Source: Chitinophaga parva (lineage in GTDB: Bacteria > Bacteroidota > Bacteroidia > Chitinophagales > Chitinophagaceae). From it: DNA of 64,000 bases. Under the pieces are notes generated by a model. The model worked only from the letters and a program-made list of their open reading frames with translations. It did not search any database and had not been told where the DNA came from. The position numbers were made by a program, and so were the translations under genes. The stretch lies in the NCBI RefSeq assembly GCF_003071345.1, contig NZ_QCYK01000001.1:1798001-1862000 (forward strand). The letters run 5' to 3'. Below are positions 35,168-44,841 of this stretch, piece by piece. The first letter of the stretch is position 1. The number at the start of each line of letters is the position of its first letter.

Positions 35168-36226
35168 ATGAACTTTCCATGTTACATACAGCACCAGTGC
35201 GCCATTTCTCCGCAACACACCTTTAAGGCGGACATCTTTTCCGCACCCCTTGTTACCACGGATGACAATATGCTGCAGGTGCTGCCACCCGATTATGCGG
35301 GCCTCATTCCGCCCAATGCGCTGCGCCGCATGAGCAAGGTGCTGAAAATGGGCCTGGCCACGGCGGTGCAATGCCTGGCAGATGCCGGTCATCCACAGCC
35401 CGATGCCATCATTACCGGCACCGGCAAGGGCAGCCTGCAGGACATGGAAAAGTTTATCAAAGACATTGTAACCTACCAGGAAACCGCGCTGAACCCAACG
35501 CAGTTCATACAATCCACCTTCAATGCGGTGAACGGGCTCATCGCCCTGCAGCAACAAAACACCCGCTATAACAACACGTTTGTACACCGCGGCCTGTCTT
35601 TTGAAAGCGCCCTGCTGGATGCCATGCTGCAACTGGCGGAAGGCAAACAACTGGTGCTGCTGGGTGGTTTTGATGAAGTAACAGCGGACCAGTTCCAGAT
35701 CAAAAGCCACAGCGGCTGGTGGAAGAAAGAGAAGATCCACAGCGCAGACCTGCTGCAACACGTATCGCCCGGTACCATTGCAGGGGAGGGGGCCGCCTTC
35801 TTTTTATTAGGGGATCAGCCTGCGGCCAATAGCTATGCAAAGATTGCGGGCATACGCCTGCTGAACCGCCCCGGCGCGGCAAAGCTGGAAGGGGCATTGC
35901 AAACGCTGCTGGCTACGCACCAGGTGCAGCCAGACCTGCTGCTCAGCGGCCGGAACGGGGATAGCAACTACCAGCATTTTTATGAGCAGATAAGCGCAGC
36001 ACTGCCTGGTGTGCCGGAAGTGTCTTTTAAACCGCTGAGCGGGGAGTATGAAACGGCGCATGCGTTTGGTATGTGGCTGGGCGCGGAAATGATAAAGGCC
36101 GGAAAGGCGCCACAGCAGTGGTTCCCGGCGGATACGCCATGGCCTTCTAAACTGGAAAACGTCTTACTTTACAATCAGTATTACGGGGAGCAACACGCCT
36201 TTATCCTGTTGCAAAAGATGGCGTAG
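35168..36226 (+). CDS. Ketosynthase-like protein lacking the active Cys (chain-length-factor-like)
   Basis: 352 residues with a degenerate KAS fold. Segments IITGTGKGSLQDMEKFI and SGEYETAHAFGMWLGAEMI align by eye with KAS. Where the nucleophile should be, the text is FVHRGLSFESALLDAML with no Cys. Such proteins pair with an active KAS in type II polyketide and aryl-polyene systems and affect chain length. Here the active partner is the preceding gene. It ends the operon before a hairpin. Confidence 0.8.
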   Translation: MNFPCYIQHQCAISPQHTFKADIFSAPLVTTDDNMLQVLPPDYAGLIPPNALRRMSKVLKMGLATAVQCLADAGHPQPDAIITGTGKGSLQDMEKFIKDIVTYQETALNPTQFIQSTFNAVNGLIALQQQNTRYNNTFVHRGLSFESALLDAMLQLAEGKQLVLLGGFDEVTADQFQIKSHSGWWKKEKIHSADLLQHVSPGTIAGEGAAFFLLGDQPAANSYAKIAGIRLLNRPGAAKLEGALQTLLATHQVQPDLLLSGRNGDSNYQHFYEQISAALPGVPEVSFKPLSGEYETAHAFGMWLGAEMIKAGKAPQQWFPADTPWPSKLENVLLYNQYYGEQHAFILLQKMA

Positions 36227-36238
36227 AAAAAAATTTTT

Positions 36239-36274
36239 AACGGCATTTGTCCAATTTGGCAAATGCCGTTTGTC
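36239..36274 (+). terminator. Stem-loop ending the resorcinol operon
   Basis: A perfect 11-bp stem AACGGCATTTG / CAAATGCCGTT with a 10-base loop starts 13 bases after the stop. The T-run on the + strand is weak; on the minus strand AAAATT-rich sequence follows. Confidence 0.6.
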
Positions 36275-36308
36275 ATTTGCTTATACCATCACCCAAAAAC
36301 ATTAAGCA

Positions 36309-36656
36309 ATGGAAGAGTACATCATGATCTACCGTGGAGACCAGGCAGCCCTGGCCACCGCTTCCCCCGAAGTAATGCAGGCCCGCACCAAGTCCTGGAT
36401 GGACTGGATAGGCGGTATTGCCGCACAGAACAAACTGGCCAGCGTAGGCAACCGCCTGGCGCCGGAAGGCAAAGTGGTACGCCCGCAGGGTGTGATCACC
36501 GACGGGCCTTACACGGAAGTAAAGGAATCCGTGCTGGGTTATTCCGTGATCAAGGCCGCAAGTTATGAAGAGGCCTGCCAGATCGCATCCGGTTGCCCCG
36601 TGCTGCTGGGCGGTGCCGGCACCGTGGAAGTGCGTGCCTTCTCGCCCGTTTCCTAA
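36309..36656 (+). CDS. YCII/DGPF domain protein, partner of the ECF42-type sigma factor
   Basis: 115 residues of the YciI-like fold. EEYIMIYRGD begins the domain and DGPYTEVKESVLGYSVI replaces the usual DGPF motif. Genes of this type nearly always precede ECF42 sigma factors, as here, with 57 bases between this stop and the preferred sigma start. Its biochemical role is not established. Confidence 0.88.
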   Translation: MEEYIMIYRGDQAALATASPEVMQARTKSWMDWIGGIAAQNKLASVGNRLAPEGKVVRPQGVITDGPYTEVKESVLGYSVIKAASYEEACQIASGCPVLLGGAGTVEVRAFSPVS

Positions 36657-36713
36657 ACCATTCTAAAACCCATGAAAGCCTTTGTGGTAGCACCACAGGG
36701 GCTTTTGGTATTT

Positions 36714-37943
36714 ATGGAAAACAAGAGCCTCCTTCCCCATCTTTTCCGTACGGAGTACAGCAAGATCACGGCAGTGCTCTGCAAGCGCTTTGGCCTGGCC
36801 CACATGGAAATTGCAGAGGACATAGCCAGCGATACTTTTTTGCAGGCCTCTGAAAGCTGGCCCCAGCAAGGCTTACCGGAAAACCCGGCAGCCTGGTTAT
36901 ACACGGTGGCCAAGCACAAGACACTGAACTACCTGCGCCGCAACCGGTTGTTTGCCGAGAAGATCAGTCCCGCCCTGCGCCAGCAGCAGGCGGGCGATGT
37001 GTTTGAAATAGACCTTTCCGGGCCTAATATTGCAGACAGCCAGTTGCAGATGATGTTTGCCGTGTGCCATCCCTGCATCCCGCCGGAAGCCCAGGTGGGG
37101 CTGGCGTTGCGGGTACTGTGCGGTTTTGGGATAGAAGAAATTGCGGATGCTTTCCTGAGTAATAAGGAAACGATCAACAAACGTTTGTTCCGCGCCAGGG
37201 AAAAGCTGCGCACGGAAAATGTAGGCATGGAATGCCCGCCCCCGGAGCTGCTCACGGCACGGCTTTCCCGGGTGCTCACTACGTTGTACCTGTTGTTTAA
37301 CAAAGGCTATTACTCCGCCCACCAGAATGGCGCTATCCGCCGCGATCTTTGTGGAGAGGCCATGCGCCTCACCCACCTGCTGGTGCAGCATGGGCCTACA
37401 GACCTGCCGCCGGTGAATGCCTTGCTGGCCCTCATGAGCTTCCAGACCTCCCGCTTTGATGCCCGCTTTGATGACATGGGGCACGCTGTGCGCTACGACG
37501 ACCAGGATGAAAGCCTGTGGGATATGAAGCTGATAGCGCAAGGCCATTATTTCATGGAGCGGGCCTCCCGTGGCACGGAACTATCGCGCTACCACCTGGA
37601 AGCGGGCATTGCTTACTGGCATACCATTAAGGCCAATACGACGGAGAAATGGGAAAACGTGTTGCAGTTATACAACCGCCTGCTCATCCTGGAATACTCT
37701 CCCATAGCGGCTTTGAACAGGACATATGCCTTGTCTAAAACGGCTGGGCCGGAAGCAGCCATTGCCGAAGCGGAGAAATTAGGGCTGGAAGGAAGCCTGG
37801 GGTATCACAGTTTGCTGGGAGAGCTGTACATGACCGTGCAGGTGCAGCAGGCAAGGCATCATTTGGAAAAAGCCTTATCACTGGCCACTGCGGCGGGTGA
37901 TAAGGCGTTGCTCACGAAAAAGATAGCATCGTTATCTGCATAA
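36714..37943 (+). CDS. ECF42-type RNA polymerase sigma factor with TPR-like C-terminal extension
   Basis: 409 residues. Sigma region 2 (RTEYSKITAVLCKRFGLAHM, DIASDTFLQASESWP) and region 4 (IEEIADAFLSNKETINKRLFRAREKLR) occupy the first 180 residues. A helical extension of about 220 residues with repeat character follows (SRYHLEAGIAYWH, WENVLQLYNRLLILEYSP, GYHSLLGELYMTVQ). This is the ECF42 design. There is no anti-sigma gene. The start MENKSLLPHLF is preferred over an ATG at 36672 whose extra residues are not family-like. Confidence 0.88.
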   Translation: MENKSLLPHLFRTEYSKITAVLCKRFGLAHMEIAEDIASDTFLQASESWPQQGLPENPAAWLYTVAKHKTLNYLRRNRLFAEKISPALRQQQAGDVFEIDLSGPNIADSQLQMMFAVCHPCIPPEAQVGLALRVLCGFGIEEIADAFLSNKETINKRLFRAREKLRTENVGMECPPPELLTARLSRVLTTLYLLFNKGYYSAHQNGAIRRDLCGEAMRLTHLLVQHGPTDLPPVNALLALMSFQTSRFDARFDDMGHAVRYDDQDESLWDMKLIAQGHYFMERASRGTELSRYHLEAGIAYWHTIKANTTEKWENVLQLYNRLLILEYSPIAALNRTYALSKTAGPEAAIAEAEKLGLEGSLGYHSLLGELYMTVQVQQARHHLEKALSLATAAGDKALLTKKIASLSA

Positions 37944-39710
37944 TTATTTCCCCATTAACCGGAACACCGGGTAACGCAGGAATGCAGGTTCTGCATACGG
38001 GGAGTGCTTGTACACGAAATTCAACTGTGCATCCGCACTTTTTGCAAATGCAGTGTCGGCGGTCCTTTGCTTAGCCAGGGCATCCTGCAGCTCCGGGTGT
38101 TTGCTCAGGTAATCTGCGGCAATATCTTCAAACACGTAATCAGAATACCCCTCTTTCTGCCCCAGCACACTATCAAAGAAGTTCCATGCAAAGAAAGAAT
38201 CTCCCGCGGCAGGTTCCAGTGTTTCCATGAGGTAGCGGTTAGCCACCTGGTTCATGGGAATGAGGTAATCGCCTTTGCGGAAGGCGATCTTTTGCACGCT
38301 GGTGCTGGTTTTTACGCCGCTGTGCAGGAAGTGGCCTTCGTAGGGGCGTGGCAGAGATTTATACTGGTCTATGTGGTATACCTCCACTGCTATCGTGGTA
38401 TCCTGGGCCAGGCGCTGCATATGCACGTTGTTGTTCTGCAGGATACGGATCACTTTCCACCAGCCCTGGGGGATGATGTAAGCCTGGGGCCGGGTCACGT
38501 AGTTACCGGGTGTAAAGTGGTTGTAGAATTTCACGGGTCTGGTAAAGGGCTGGCTGCGGTCGTACCAGAGGCGGGGCAGGCCGGAAATGGCGCTGGGCTT
38601 ATATCCTGCCTGGAAGCCTTTGAAGGGGATAAGCGTATCGCGCTGCTTGTCCACGGTCCATTCCAGGGGGAAAGAAGTTTGGGTGAGCACTTCTTTTTTG
38701 GTCTGGGCGCGCAGGCGCGCTATTTCATCGCTATGCTGGCTGGTGAAGCTGATGAAGCATTCCATGAGCGCATAGGTGGCCTTCACACGCAGGTCGTACG
38801 ACTTAAGCATGTGGGTTTCCGGCACAAAGCCAAAGGTGTGGAACAGGGTGGTGTAGCCGCTGGAATAGCGGGGACTGTCCTGGTAGGCCACCCAGCCACT
38901 GTCTGGCAGGTCGCCGGTATGGTTTACGTAAGGTACCAGGTCATAGCCTTTTTCCTTCATCTGGGTAAAGAGGCCGGGCTCAAACCGGTTGCGGATAAAA
39001 TCGCCCATGACGCCGCCCAGCTTGTCCGGCTGGGTGGTGAGCAGGGTCATGATGTGCTGGTAATCGGCCCCGTTGCTCACGTGGTTGTCTACAAACACGT
39101 CCGGGTCTGTGAGCTGGTAGATCTGCTGGAAGGCCAGGGCGTTCTTTGAATCGGACTTGATGAAATCCCGGTTCAGGTCCAGGTTCTGGCCATTGCCCCG
39201 GCTGCCAAAGGCGGCAGGGCCGTTCTGGTCTACCCGGAAATCGGTGCTGCGGTTCAGGGCGCCACCGATGTTGTAGATGGGGATGACGGCGAGCGTTACA
39301 TTGGCAGGGAGGGTTTTCTTACCCTGGGCTATGTCGCGGAGCAGCAGCATGCTGGCGTCTATCCCGTCCGGTTCGCCGGGGTGGATGCCGTTATTGATAA
39401 GGATAATGCGCCGGTTCTTTTTGTGGAGGCTGGTAAAGTTGAAGTCGCCGTCGTTGCTATACACCAGGAGGTGGAGGGGAAGGCCGGCGTCTGTTTCGCC
39501 CATGGTGAGCAGCTTCATTTTGGTGGGGAAGCGTTTTACCAGGGTTTGGTAGTAAGCAATGCACTGGGCATAGGTCACGGTAGCTTCGCCTTTGGTCTTT
39601 TCAAATACGGTGATCAGGTCTTGTGCCTTTGCCTGGTGGCTGTGGCCGAGGGCCAGCAGTGCAGCCAGGGCAATGGTGCCAAGGAGGCGTGCAGGGTAGC
39701 GTTTGCGCAT
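37944..39710 (-). CDS. Exported M14 family zinc carboxypeptidase
   Basis: 588 residues with a signal peptide (LLGTIALAALLALGHSHQAKA). Zinc ligands appear in GIHPGEPDGID (His and Glu) and VDNHVSNGADY (His); the catalytic Glu candidate is in FVPETHMLKSYDLR. The C-terminal 250 residues form an all-beta accessory region. It probably trims peptides in the periplasm or outside the cell. It converges on the sigma factor gene with no gap. Confidence 0.88.
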   Translation of the reverse strand: MRKRYPARLLGTIALAALLALGHSHQAKAQDLITVFEKTKGEATVTYAQCIAYYQTLVKRFPTKMKLLTMGETDAGLPLHLLVYSNDGDFNFTSLHKKNRRIILINNGIHPGEPDGIDASMLLLRDIAQGKKTLPANVTLAVIPIYNIGGALNRSTDFRVDQNGPAAFGSRGNGQNLDLNRDFIKSDSKNALAFQQIYQLTDPDVFVDNHVSNGADYQHIMTLLTTQPDKLGGVMGDFIRNRFEPGLFTQMKEKGYDLVPYVNHTGDLPDSGWVAYQDSPRYSSGYTTLFHTFGFVPETHMLKSYDLRVKATYALMECFISFTSQHSDEIARLRAQTKKEVLTQTSFPLEWTVDKQRDTLIPFKGFQAGYKPSAISGLPRLWYDRSQPFTRPVKFYNHFTPGNYVTRPQAYIIPQGWWKVIRILQNNNVHMQRLAQDTTIAVEVYHIDQYKSLPRPYEGHFLHSGVKTSTSVQKIAFRKGDYLIPMNQVANRYLMETLEPAAGDSFFAWNFFDSVLGQKEGYSDYVFEDIAADYLSKHPELQDALAKQRTADTAFAKSADAQLNFVYKHSPYAEPAFLRYPVFRLMGK

Positions 39711-39776
39711 GGTAATGTTATACAGGTTTTTGGTTGATGAGCAAATAGAAGGGTCGAAGATAGCGGTTTGCGCAGC

Positions 39777-39812
39777 ACAAAAAAAGCCCCTTCCGTTTCC
39801 AGAAGGAGCTGT
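39777..39812 (-). terminator. rpsT terminator
   Basis: On the minus strand AGCTCCTTC / GAAGGGGCT with one G-T pair is followed by a long T-run. It starts about 27 bases after the rpsT stop. Confidence 0.9.
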
Positions 39813-39838
39813 AGTATGGTTTATACCGTTTAAGGAAC

Positions 39839-40093
39839 TTAAGCTAAAGCGTTTACTTTTTTAGCCAGTTTGCTCTTCAGGTTAGATGCTTTGTTCTTGT
39901 GAATAACATTGCGTTTGGCCAGTTTGTCGATCATAGCGATCACTTCCGGCAGTTCTTTACCTGCTTCAGCTTTGTCGGTAATTGCTTTCAAATCACGGAT
40001 GGCATTACGCGTCGTCTTACCGTAGTAACGGTTACGCTCATTACGCTTTCTGCTCTGACGTACGTCCTTTTTTGTTGCTTTATGGTTTGCCAT
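39839..40093 (-). CDS. rpsT: 30S ribosomal protein S20
   Basis: 84 residues from [18 protein letters not shown], the family's typical start (the open frame continues upstream without family sequence). Lys/Arg-rich helices, [20 protein letters not shown] near the C-terminus. It binds 16S rRNA in the small subunit body. A -7 box lies 28 bases upstream. Confidence 0.96.
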   Translation of the reverse strand: MANHKATKKDVRQSRKRNERNRYYGKTTRNAIRDLKAITDKAEAGKELPEVIAMIDKLAKRNVIHKNKASNLKSKLAKKVNALA

Positions 40094-40454
40094 TAGTTTT
40101 GTATTCTTGTTATGGGACGGCAAAGGTAATCCTTTTCCCGGTTCAAAAAAATCTTTTCTCAAAAAATCCTGGCCGGCTACCTTGGAAACCCCGATTTTGC
40201 CAGCCGGGGCCAGGCACAAAATTAAGTTAAATTTCCCAAACTGCCTTGCCCGATTTTAACCGAAAATTGCCCGTTCATGGCCGGTCGGCACGAGGGAAAG
40301 GCTATTCATATTTTAAAATAAATAATGCAAAATTGCAGCATTTTTTTTGACAGAATATCACAAAAAAGAGCGGATATTTGCATCCCGTACACTATTATTA
40401 CGGGGCATTTCACGCTTAGCTTTAGAACCGTAGATCAAGAAAAACACGTTGGAA
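40094..40454. promoter_or_regulatory. Divergent rpsT/sucA promoter region
   Basis: The 361-base gap holds a minus-strand -7 box TACCTTTG (40121-40128) for rpsT, though its TTTG (40144-40147) is only 15 bases away. For sucA, TTG (40347-40349) and GATATTTG (40373-40380) are near-consensus with 23-base spacing. A strong hairpin CCTGGCC..GGCT / AGCC..GGCCAGG (40168-40214) lies between, with a T-run on the minus side. No gene is seen. Confidence 0.55.
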
Positions 40455-43205
40455 ATGAAGGATTTTTCATTTGTCACTAACTCACATCCTGCTTACATTG
40501 AATCGTTATACCAGGATTTTACCAAGAACCCGGCGTCGGTGGATCCTGAATGGGTTAAATTTTTCGAGGGGTTTGATTTCGCAGTATCACAGGTAAACGG
40601 TAAAGCAGGGCCTGGCGCTGCCAGCAGCAACGGGGCACTGGTGTCCAACGAACAATTGGTGAAAGAGCTGGGCGTGTACCGCCTTATCCATGCTTACCGC
40701 AAGCGGGGCCACCTGGTTGCCAAGACCAACCCCATCCGCGAAAGAAAAGACCGCCACGCTAACCTGGACATCTCTTTCTTCGGCCTTACGGATGCCGATC
40801 TCAAAACAGAGTTCTACAGCGCACAGGTACTGGGCCTGGGTAAAATGTCCCTGGAAAACATCCTGGCTTTCCTGAAAAAGATCTACACCGGCTCCGTAGG
40901 TATGGAGTACACGTATATTAATGACGCCAAAAAAGTGGAGTGGCTGCAGCAGGCCTTTGAAACGGCCATGCAAAAGCCCGCCAGCGTGGAGCAAAAACGC
41001 CGTATCCTGCAGAAACTGAACCAGGGGGTGATCTTTGAAAAATTCCTGCATACCAAGTATATCGGCCAGAAACGCTTTGGCCTGGAAGGTGGCGAATCCA
41101 CCATCCCTTCCCTCGATGCCATGATCAATGTAGCCGGCGATGACGGGGTACAGGAAGTGGTGATCGGGATGGCCCACCGCGGCCGCCTTAATGTGCTGGC
41201 AAATATCATGGGCAAAACCTATGAGCAGATCTTCTCCGAGTTTGAAGGTAAGGTGATCCCCGACAGCACCATGGGCAGTGGTGACGTGAAGTACCACCTG
41301 GGCTTCCGTGCGGAGCATACCACCCCCGGTGGCAAAAAAGTGAACCTGCAGCTGGCCCCCAACCCTTCCCACCTGGAAGCGGTAGACCCCGTGGTACTGG
41401 GTTTTGCCCGCAGCAAGGCAGATGTGATCTACAACTCCGATTACGATAAGGTAATGCCCATCCTCATCCATGGCGACGCCGCCGTGGCCGGGCAGGGCAT
41501 CATCTACGAAATAGCCCAGATGGCCAACCTGAAAGGTTATTACACCGGTGGCACCATGCACCTGGTGATCAATAACCAGATCGGCTTCACCACTGATTTT
41601 GACGACGCTCGCTCTTCCGATTACTGTACCAGCGTGGCATCCATGATCCAGGCGCCGGTATTTCATGTGAATGGCGATGACGCCGAAGCGGTGGTGAAAG
41701 TATCTGAGATAGCCACCCGCTTCCGCCAGGAATTTAACAGCGATGTGTTTGTAGATATGGTGTGCTACCGCAAGCATGGCCACAACGAAGGCGATGAGCC
41801 CAAGTTTACCCAGCCCAGCCTGTACGCCCTCATTGAAAAACATCCCAATCCCCGCGAGGTGTACGTGCAATACCTGCTCAATAATGGTGAGCCCGATGCA
41901 CAGGCCCTGGCCAAGGAAATGGAACAGAAGTTCTGGGCCGACCTGCAGGCACGCCTGGATGAAGTGAAACAGCACCCGCTGCCCTACACCCCGCAAAAGC
42001 CGGAACAATGGTGGGCTGCCCTGCGCAAAAGCCAGCCCGGTGATTTTGACGCTTCCCCGGCCACTGCCATCAAAGAAGAAGAATTCAAAAAATTATTCTC
42101 CCAGTTAATGAGCTGGCCTTCCGACTTTGTGCCCCTGCGCAAAGTAGAAAAGCTGCTCCAGGACAAGATCAAATTATATGAAGCAGAAGGCAAGGTAGAC
42201 TGGGCCACCGGTGAACTGATGGCTTACGCCAGCCTGCTGGCGGAAGGCAAGGACGTGCGCATGAGCGGTGAAGACGTGAAGCGCGGTACTTTCTCCCACC
42301 GCCACGCCGTATTGTTTGATGAGAACACCAACGCCACTTACAACCGCCTGGGCAATATTGGCAACGGCACCAACAAGTTCCGGATCTACAATTCCCTGCT
42401 CAGCGAATTTGGTGTAATGGGTTACGAGTATGGTTATGCCATGGCCACGCCCAATAGCCTGGTGTTGTGGGAAGCGCAGTATGGCGACTTTGCCAACGGT
42501 GCGCAGACCATCATTGACCAATATATTACCAGTGCAGAAACCAAGTGGGGCACGCAGAACGGCCTGGTGCTGCTGCTGCCGCACGGCTACGAAGGCGGTG
42601 GCCCGGACCACTCCAATGCCCGCCCCGAGCGCTTCCTGCAGTGCTGTGCCGAAGACAATATCATTGTTACCAATATCACTACAGCTGCAAACTTCTTCCA
42701 CGCGCTGCGCCGCCAGCTCACCTGGCCGTTCCGCAAACCGCTGGTGAATTTCTCGCCCAAGGCTAACCTGCGCCACGTGGGTGCTTACTCTTCCATGAGT
42801 GAGTTTACCACCGGTGGCTTCAGGGAAGTACTGGACGATCCGTTCATCACCGATGCTGCCGCTGTGAAGAAAGTGCTGCTGTGCACCGGTAAAATGTATT
42901 TTGACCTGAGTGAAAAACAGGCGAAGGACAACCGTAAGGATGTGGCTATTGTGCGCGTAGAGCAGCTGTACCCGCTGCCGGTGAAACAGCTGGAGGCCAT
43001 CCACCAGAAATATAAAGGTGCCACCTGCTTCTGGGTACAGGAAGAGCCGCTGAACATGGGCGCTGCCTCTTTCCTGCAAATGAACCTGAAGCAGCTCAAT
43101 TACGGCGTGATCAGCCGCAACCCCAGCGCCGCCACGGCCACCGGTTACGGCAAAGTGCATACCCGTGAACAACAGGAGATCATCGAAACAGCATTTAATA
43201 TTTAA
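40455..43205 (+). CDS. sucA: 2-oxoglutarate dehydrogenase E1 component
   Basis: 916 residues from the ATG at 40455. The N-terminus DFSFVTNSHPAYIESLYQDF is the E1o type. The thiamin-diphosphate domain has GMAHRGRLNVLAN, HGDAAVAGQG and GHNEGDEPKFTQP; the transketolase-like half has RGTFSHRHAVLFDE and HGYEGGGPDHSNARPERFLQ. It decarboxylates 2-oxoglutarate and passes the succinyl group to SucB lipoate. sucB follows after 54 bases holding a hairpin. The E3 subunit is not nearby. Confidence 0.97.
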   Translation: MKDFSFVTNSHPAYIESLYQDFTKNPASVDPEWVKFFEGFDFAVSQVNGKAGPGAASSNGALVSNEQLVKELGVYRLIHAYRKRGHLVAKTNPIRERKDRHANLDISFFGLTDADLKTEFYSAQVLGLGKMSLENILAFLKKIYTGSVGMEYTYINDAKKVEWLQQAFETAMQKPASVEQKRRILQKLNQGVIFEKFLHTKYIGQKRFGLEGGESTIPSLDAMINVAGDDGVQEVVIGMAHRGRLNVLANIMGKTYEQIFSEFEGKVIPDSTMGSGDVKYHLGFRAEHTTPGGKKVNLQLAPNPSHLEAVDPVVLGFARSKADVIYNSDYDKVMPILIHGDAAVAGQGIIYEIAQMANLKGYYTGGTMHLVINNQIGFTTDFDDARSSDYCTSVASMIQAPVFHVNGDDAEAVVKVSEIATRFRQEFNSDVFVDMVCYRKHGHNEGDEPKFTQPSLYALIEKHPNPREVYVQYLLNNGEPDAQALAKEMEQKFWADLQARLDEVKQHPLPYTPQKPEQWWAALRKSQPGDFDASPATAIKEEEFKKLFSQLMSWPSDFVPLRKVEKLLQDKIKLYEAEGKVDWATGELMAYASLLAEGKDVRMSGEDVKRGTFSHRHAVLFDENTNATYNRLGNIGNGTNKFRIYNSLLSEFGVMGYEYGYAMATPNSLVLWEAQYGDFANGAQTIIDQYITSAETKWGTQNGLVLLLPHGYEGGGPDHSNARPERFLQCCAEDNIIVTNITTAANFFHALRRQLTWPFRKPLVNFSPKANLRHVGAYSSMSEFTTGGFREVLDDPFITDAAAVKKVLLCTGKMYFDLSEKQAKDNRKDVAIVRVEQLYPLPVKQLEAIHQKYKGATCFWVQEEPLNMGAASFLQMNLKQLNYGVISRNPSAATATGYGKVHTREQQEIIETAFNI

Positions 43206-43216
43206 GGAAGCTATCA

Positions 43217-43240
43217 GGCCTGCAGCATACGTTGCAGGCC
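43217..43240 (+). other. Intercistronic hairpin between sucA and sucB
   Basis: GGCCTGCAGC / GTTGCAGGCC forms 10 pairs (one G-U) around an ATAC tetraloop, without a T-run. It may stabilise or process the sucAB transcript. Confidence 0.6.
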
Positions 43241-43259
43241 GTTTAACAACTATTGACAT

Positions 43260-44819
43260 ATGATTATCGAAATCAAAGTTCCGACGGTAGGAGAATCTAT
43301 TAGCGAGGTAACAATTGCGAAATGGCTGAAGAAGGATGGTGATTATGTGAAGCAGGACGAGGTGCTGTGTGAACTGGAATCTGAGAAAGCCACTTTTGAG
43401 CTGAATGCAGAAAAAGCAGGCCGCATTCACATTGTGGCCGTAGAAGGTGCCACGATGAAGATAGGCGATGTAGTGGGCAGCATAGACACCGATGCCGCCG
43501 CTCCGGCAGGCAGTGAGCCTGCACCCGCCCCGGCCCCCGCTGCTGCTGCGCCCGCGCCCACCCCGGCACCCGCTGCACCCGCGGTGAACAAAGGCGTGGT
43601 AGACCTGAAGGTGCCCACCGTTGGCGAATCCATCAGCGAGGTGACCCTCGTGCGCTGGATAAAGGCCGATAATGAATATGTAGAGCGCGACGAAGTTGTG
43701 TGCGAGCTCGAATCTGAAAAAGCAACCTTTGAGCTCAATGCCGAAGAAGCCGGCGCCCTGCAACGCGTAGCCAAGGAAGGTGACGTGCTGAAGATCGGCG
43801 ACATTGTAGGCAAGATCGATACTGCTGCAGCTCGCCCGGCCGGCAAAGCCGCTCCTGCAGCTGCTCCCGCCGCCACCGCCGCACCGGCTGCACAGCCCCA
43901 GGCACAGCAGGCGCCTGTAACGGCCATCCCCAACGATATTAAAGCCTCCCCGGTAGCTGCCGCCGTGATAGCGGATAAGCACGTAGATCCCAAGAGCATC
44001 ACCGGTTCCGGCGCCCATGGGAAGATCATGAAGGACGACGTATTTGCCGCCCTGCAAAACCCGGGTGTGGCCATCGGGCAGGAGCTCTTCAGCCGCACAG
44101 ACCGTCGCGAGCGCATGAGCAACCTGCGTAAAACCGTGAGCCGCCGCCTGGTGGAAGCCAAGAATACCACGGCCATGCTCACCACGTTCAACGAAGTGGA
44201 CATGACCGCTATCATGGACATCCGCGCCAAATACAAGGAGGTGTTCAAGAAAGCCCACGAAGTGAACCTGGGCTTCATGAGCTTCTTTACCAAAGCCGTG
44301 TGCTACGCCCTGCAGGAATTCCCTGCCGTGAATGCCTATATTGACGGGGAAGAACTGGTGTACCATGAGTATTGCGATATCTCCATCGCGGTATCTGCCC
44401 CCAAAGGCCTGGTGGTACCGGTGATCCGGAACGCGGAAAGCCTGGGTATGGCAGATATTGAAAAGAAAGTAGTAGAACTGGCCACCAAGGCCCGTGAGAA
44501 TAAACTGACCATGGATGAAATGACCGGTGGTACCTTCACCATCACTAATGGTGGTGTGTTTGGTTCCCTCATGAGCACCCCGATCATTAACCTGCCGCAA
44601 TCCGCCATCCTGGGTATGCACAAGATCCAGGACCGCCCCATGGCCATCAACGGCCAGGTGGTGATCCGCCCCATGATGTACCTGGCACTCAGCTACGACC
44701 ACCGCATCATTGACGGCCGTGAGTCGGTAAGCTTCCTGGTAAAAGTGAAGGAACTGCTGGAAAACCCGGAACAGTTGCTTTTTGGCAAGGACCCCGTAAA
44801 GGCCCTGCTGAAGCTGTAG
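43260..44819 (+). CDS. sucB: Dihydrolipoyl succinyltransferase (E2) with two lipoyl domains
   Basis: 519 residues, longer than one-lipoyl SucB (about 400). Lipoyl domain 1 (1-80) and 2 (112-190) each have [14 protein letters not shown] with lipoylated Lys43 and Lys154. They are joined by Ala/Pro linkers. A peripheral subunit-binding domain follows (about 225-265, [23 protein letters not shown]), then the catalytic domain with [15 protein letters not shown] (His and Asp). It transfers succinyl to CoA. The near-identical lipoyl modules suggest an internal duplication. Confidence 0.95.
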   Translation: MIIEIKVPTVGESISEVTIAKWLKKDGDYVKQDEVLCELESEKATFELNAEKAGRIHIVAVEGATMKIGDVVGSIDTDAAAPAGSEPAPAPAPAAAAPAPTPAPAAPAVNKGVVDLKVPTVGESISEVTLVRWIKADNEYVERDEVVCELESEKATFELNAEEAGALQRVAKEGDVLKIGDIVGKIDTAAARPAGKAAPAAAPAATAAPAAQPQAQQAPVTAIPNDIKASPVAAAVIADKHVDPKSITGSGAHGKIMKDDVFAALQNPGVAIGQELFSRTDRRERMSNLRKTVSRRLVEAKNTTAMLTTFNEVDMTAIMDIRAKYKEVFKKAHEVNLGFMSFFTKAVCYALQEFPAVNAYIDGEELVYHEYCDISIAVSAPKGLVVPVIRNAESLGMADIEKKVVELATKARENKLTMDEMTGGTFTITNGGVFGSLMSTPIINLPQSAILGMHKIQDRPMAINGQVVIRPMMYLALSYDHRIIDGRESVSFLVKVKELLENPEQLLFGKDPVKALLKL

Positions 44820-44841
44820 TAACTGCCCTTCCCATATTTGT

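Noticed and set aside
40449..40454. TTG start for sucA
   Set aside because: The ATG at 40455 begins the conserved E1o N-terminus.
42174..44702. 842-codon open frame antisense to sucA/sucB
   Set aside because: It mirrors two certain genes with GC-rich third positions and alternating low-complexity sequence; no recognisable domain or start region.
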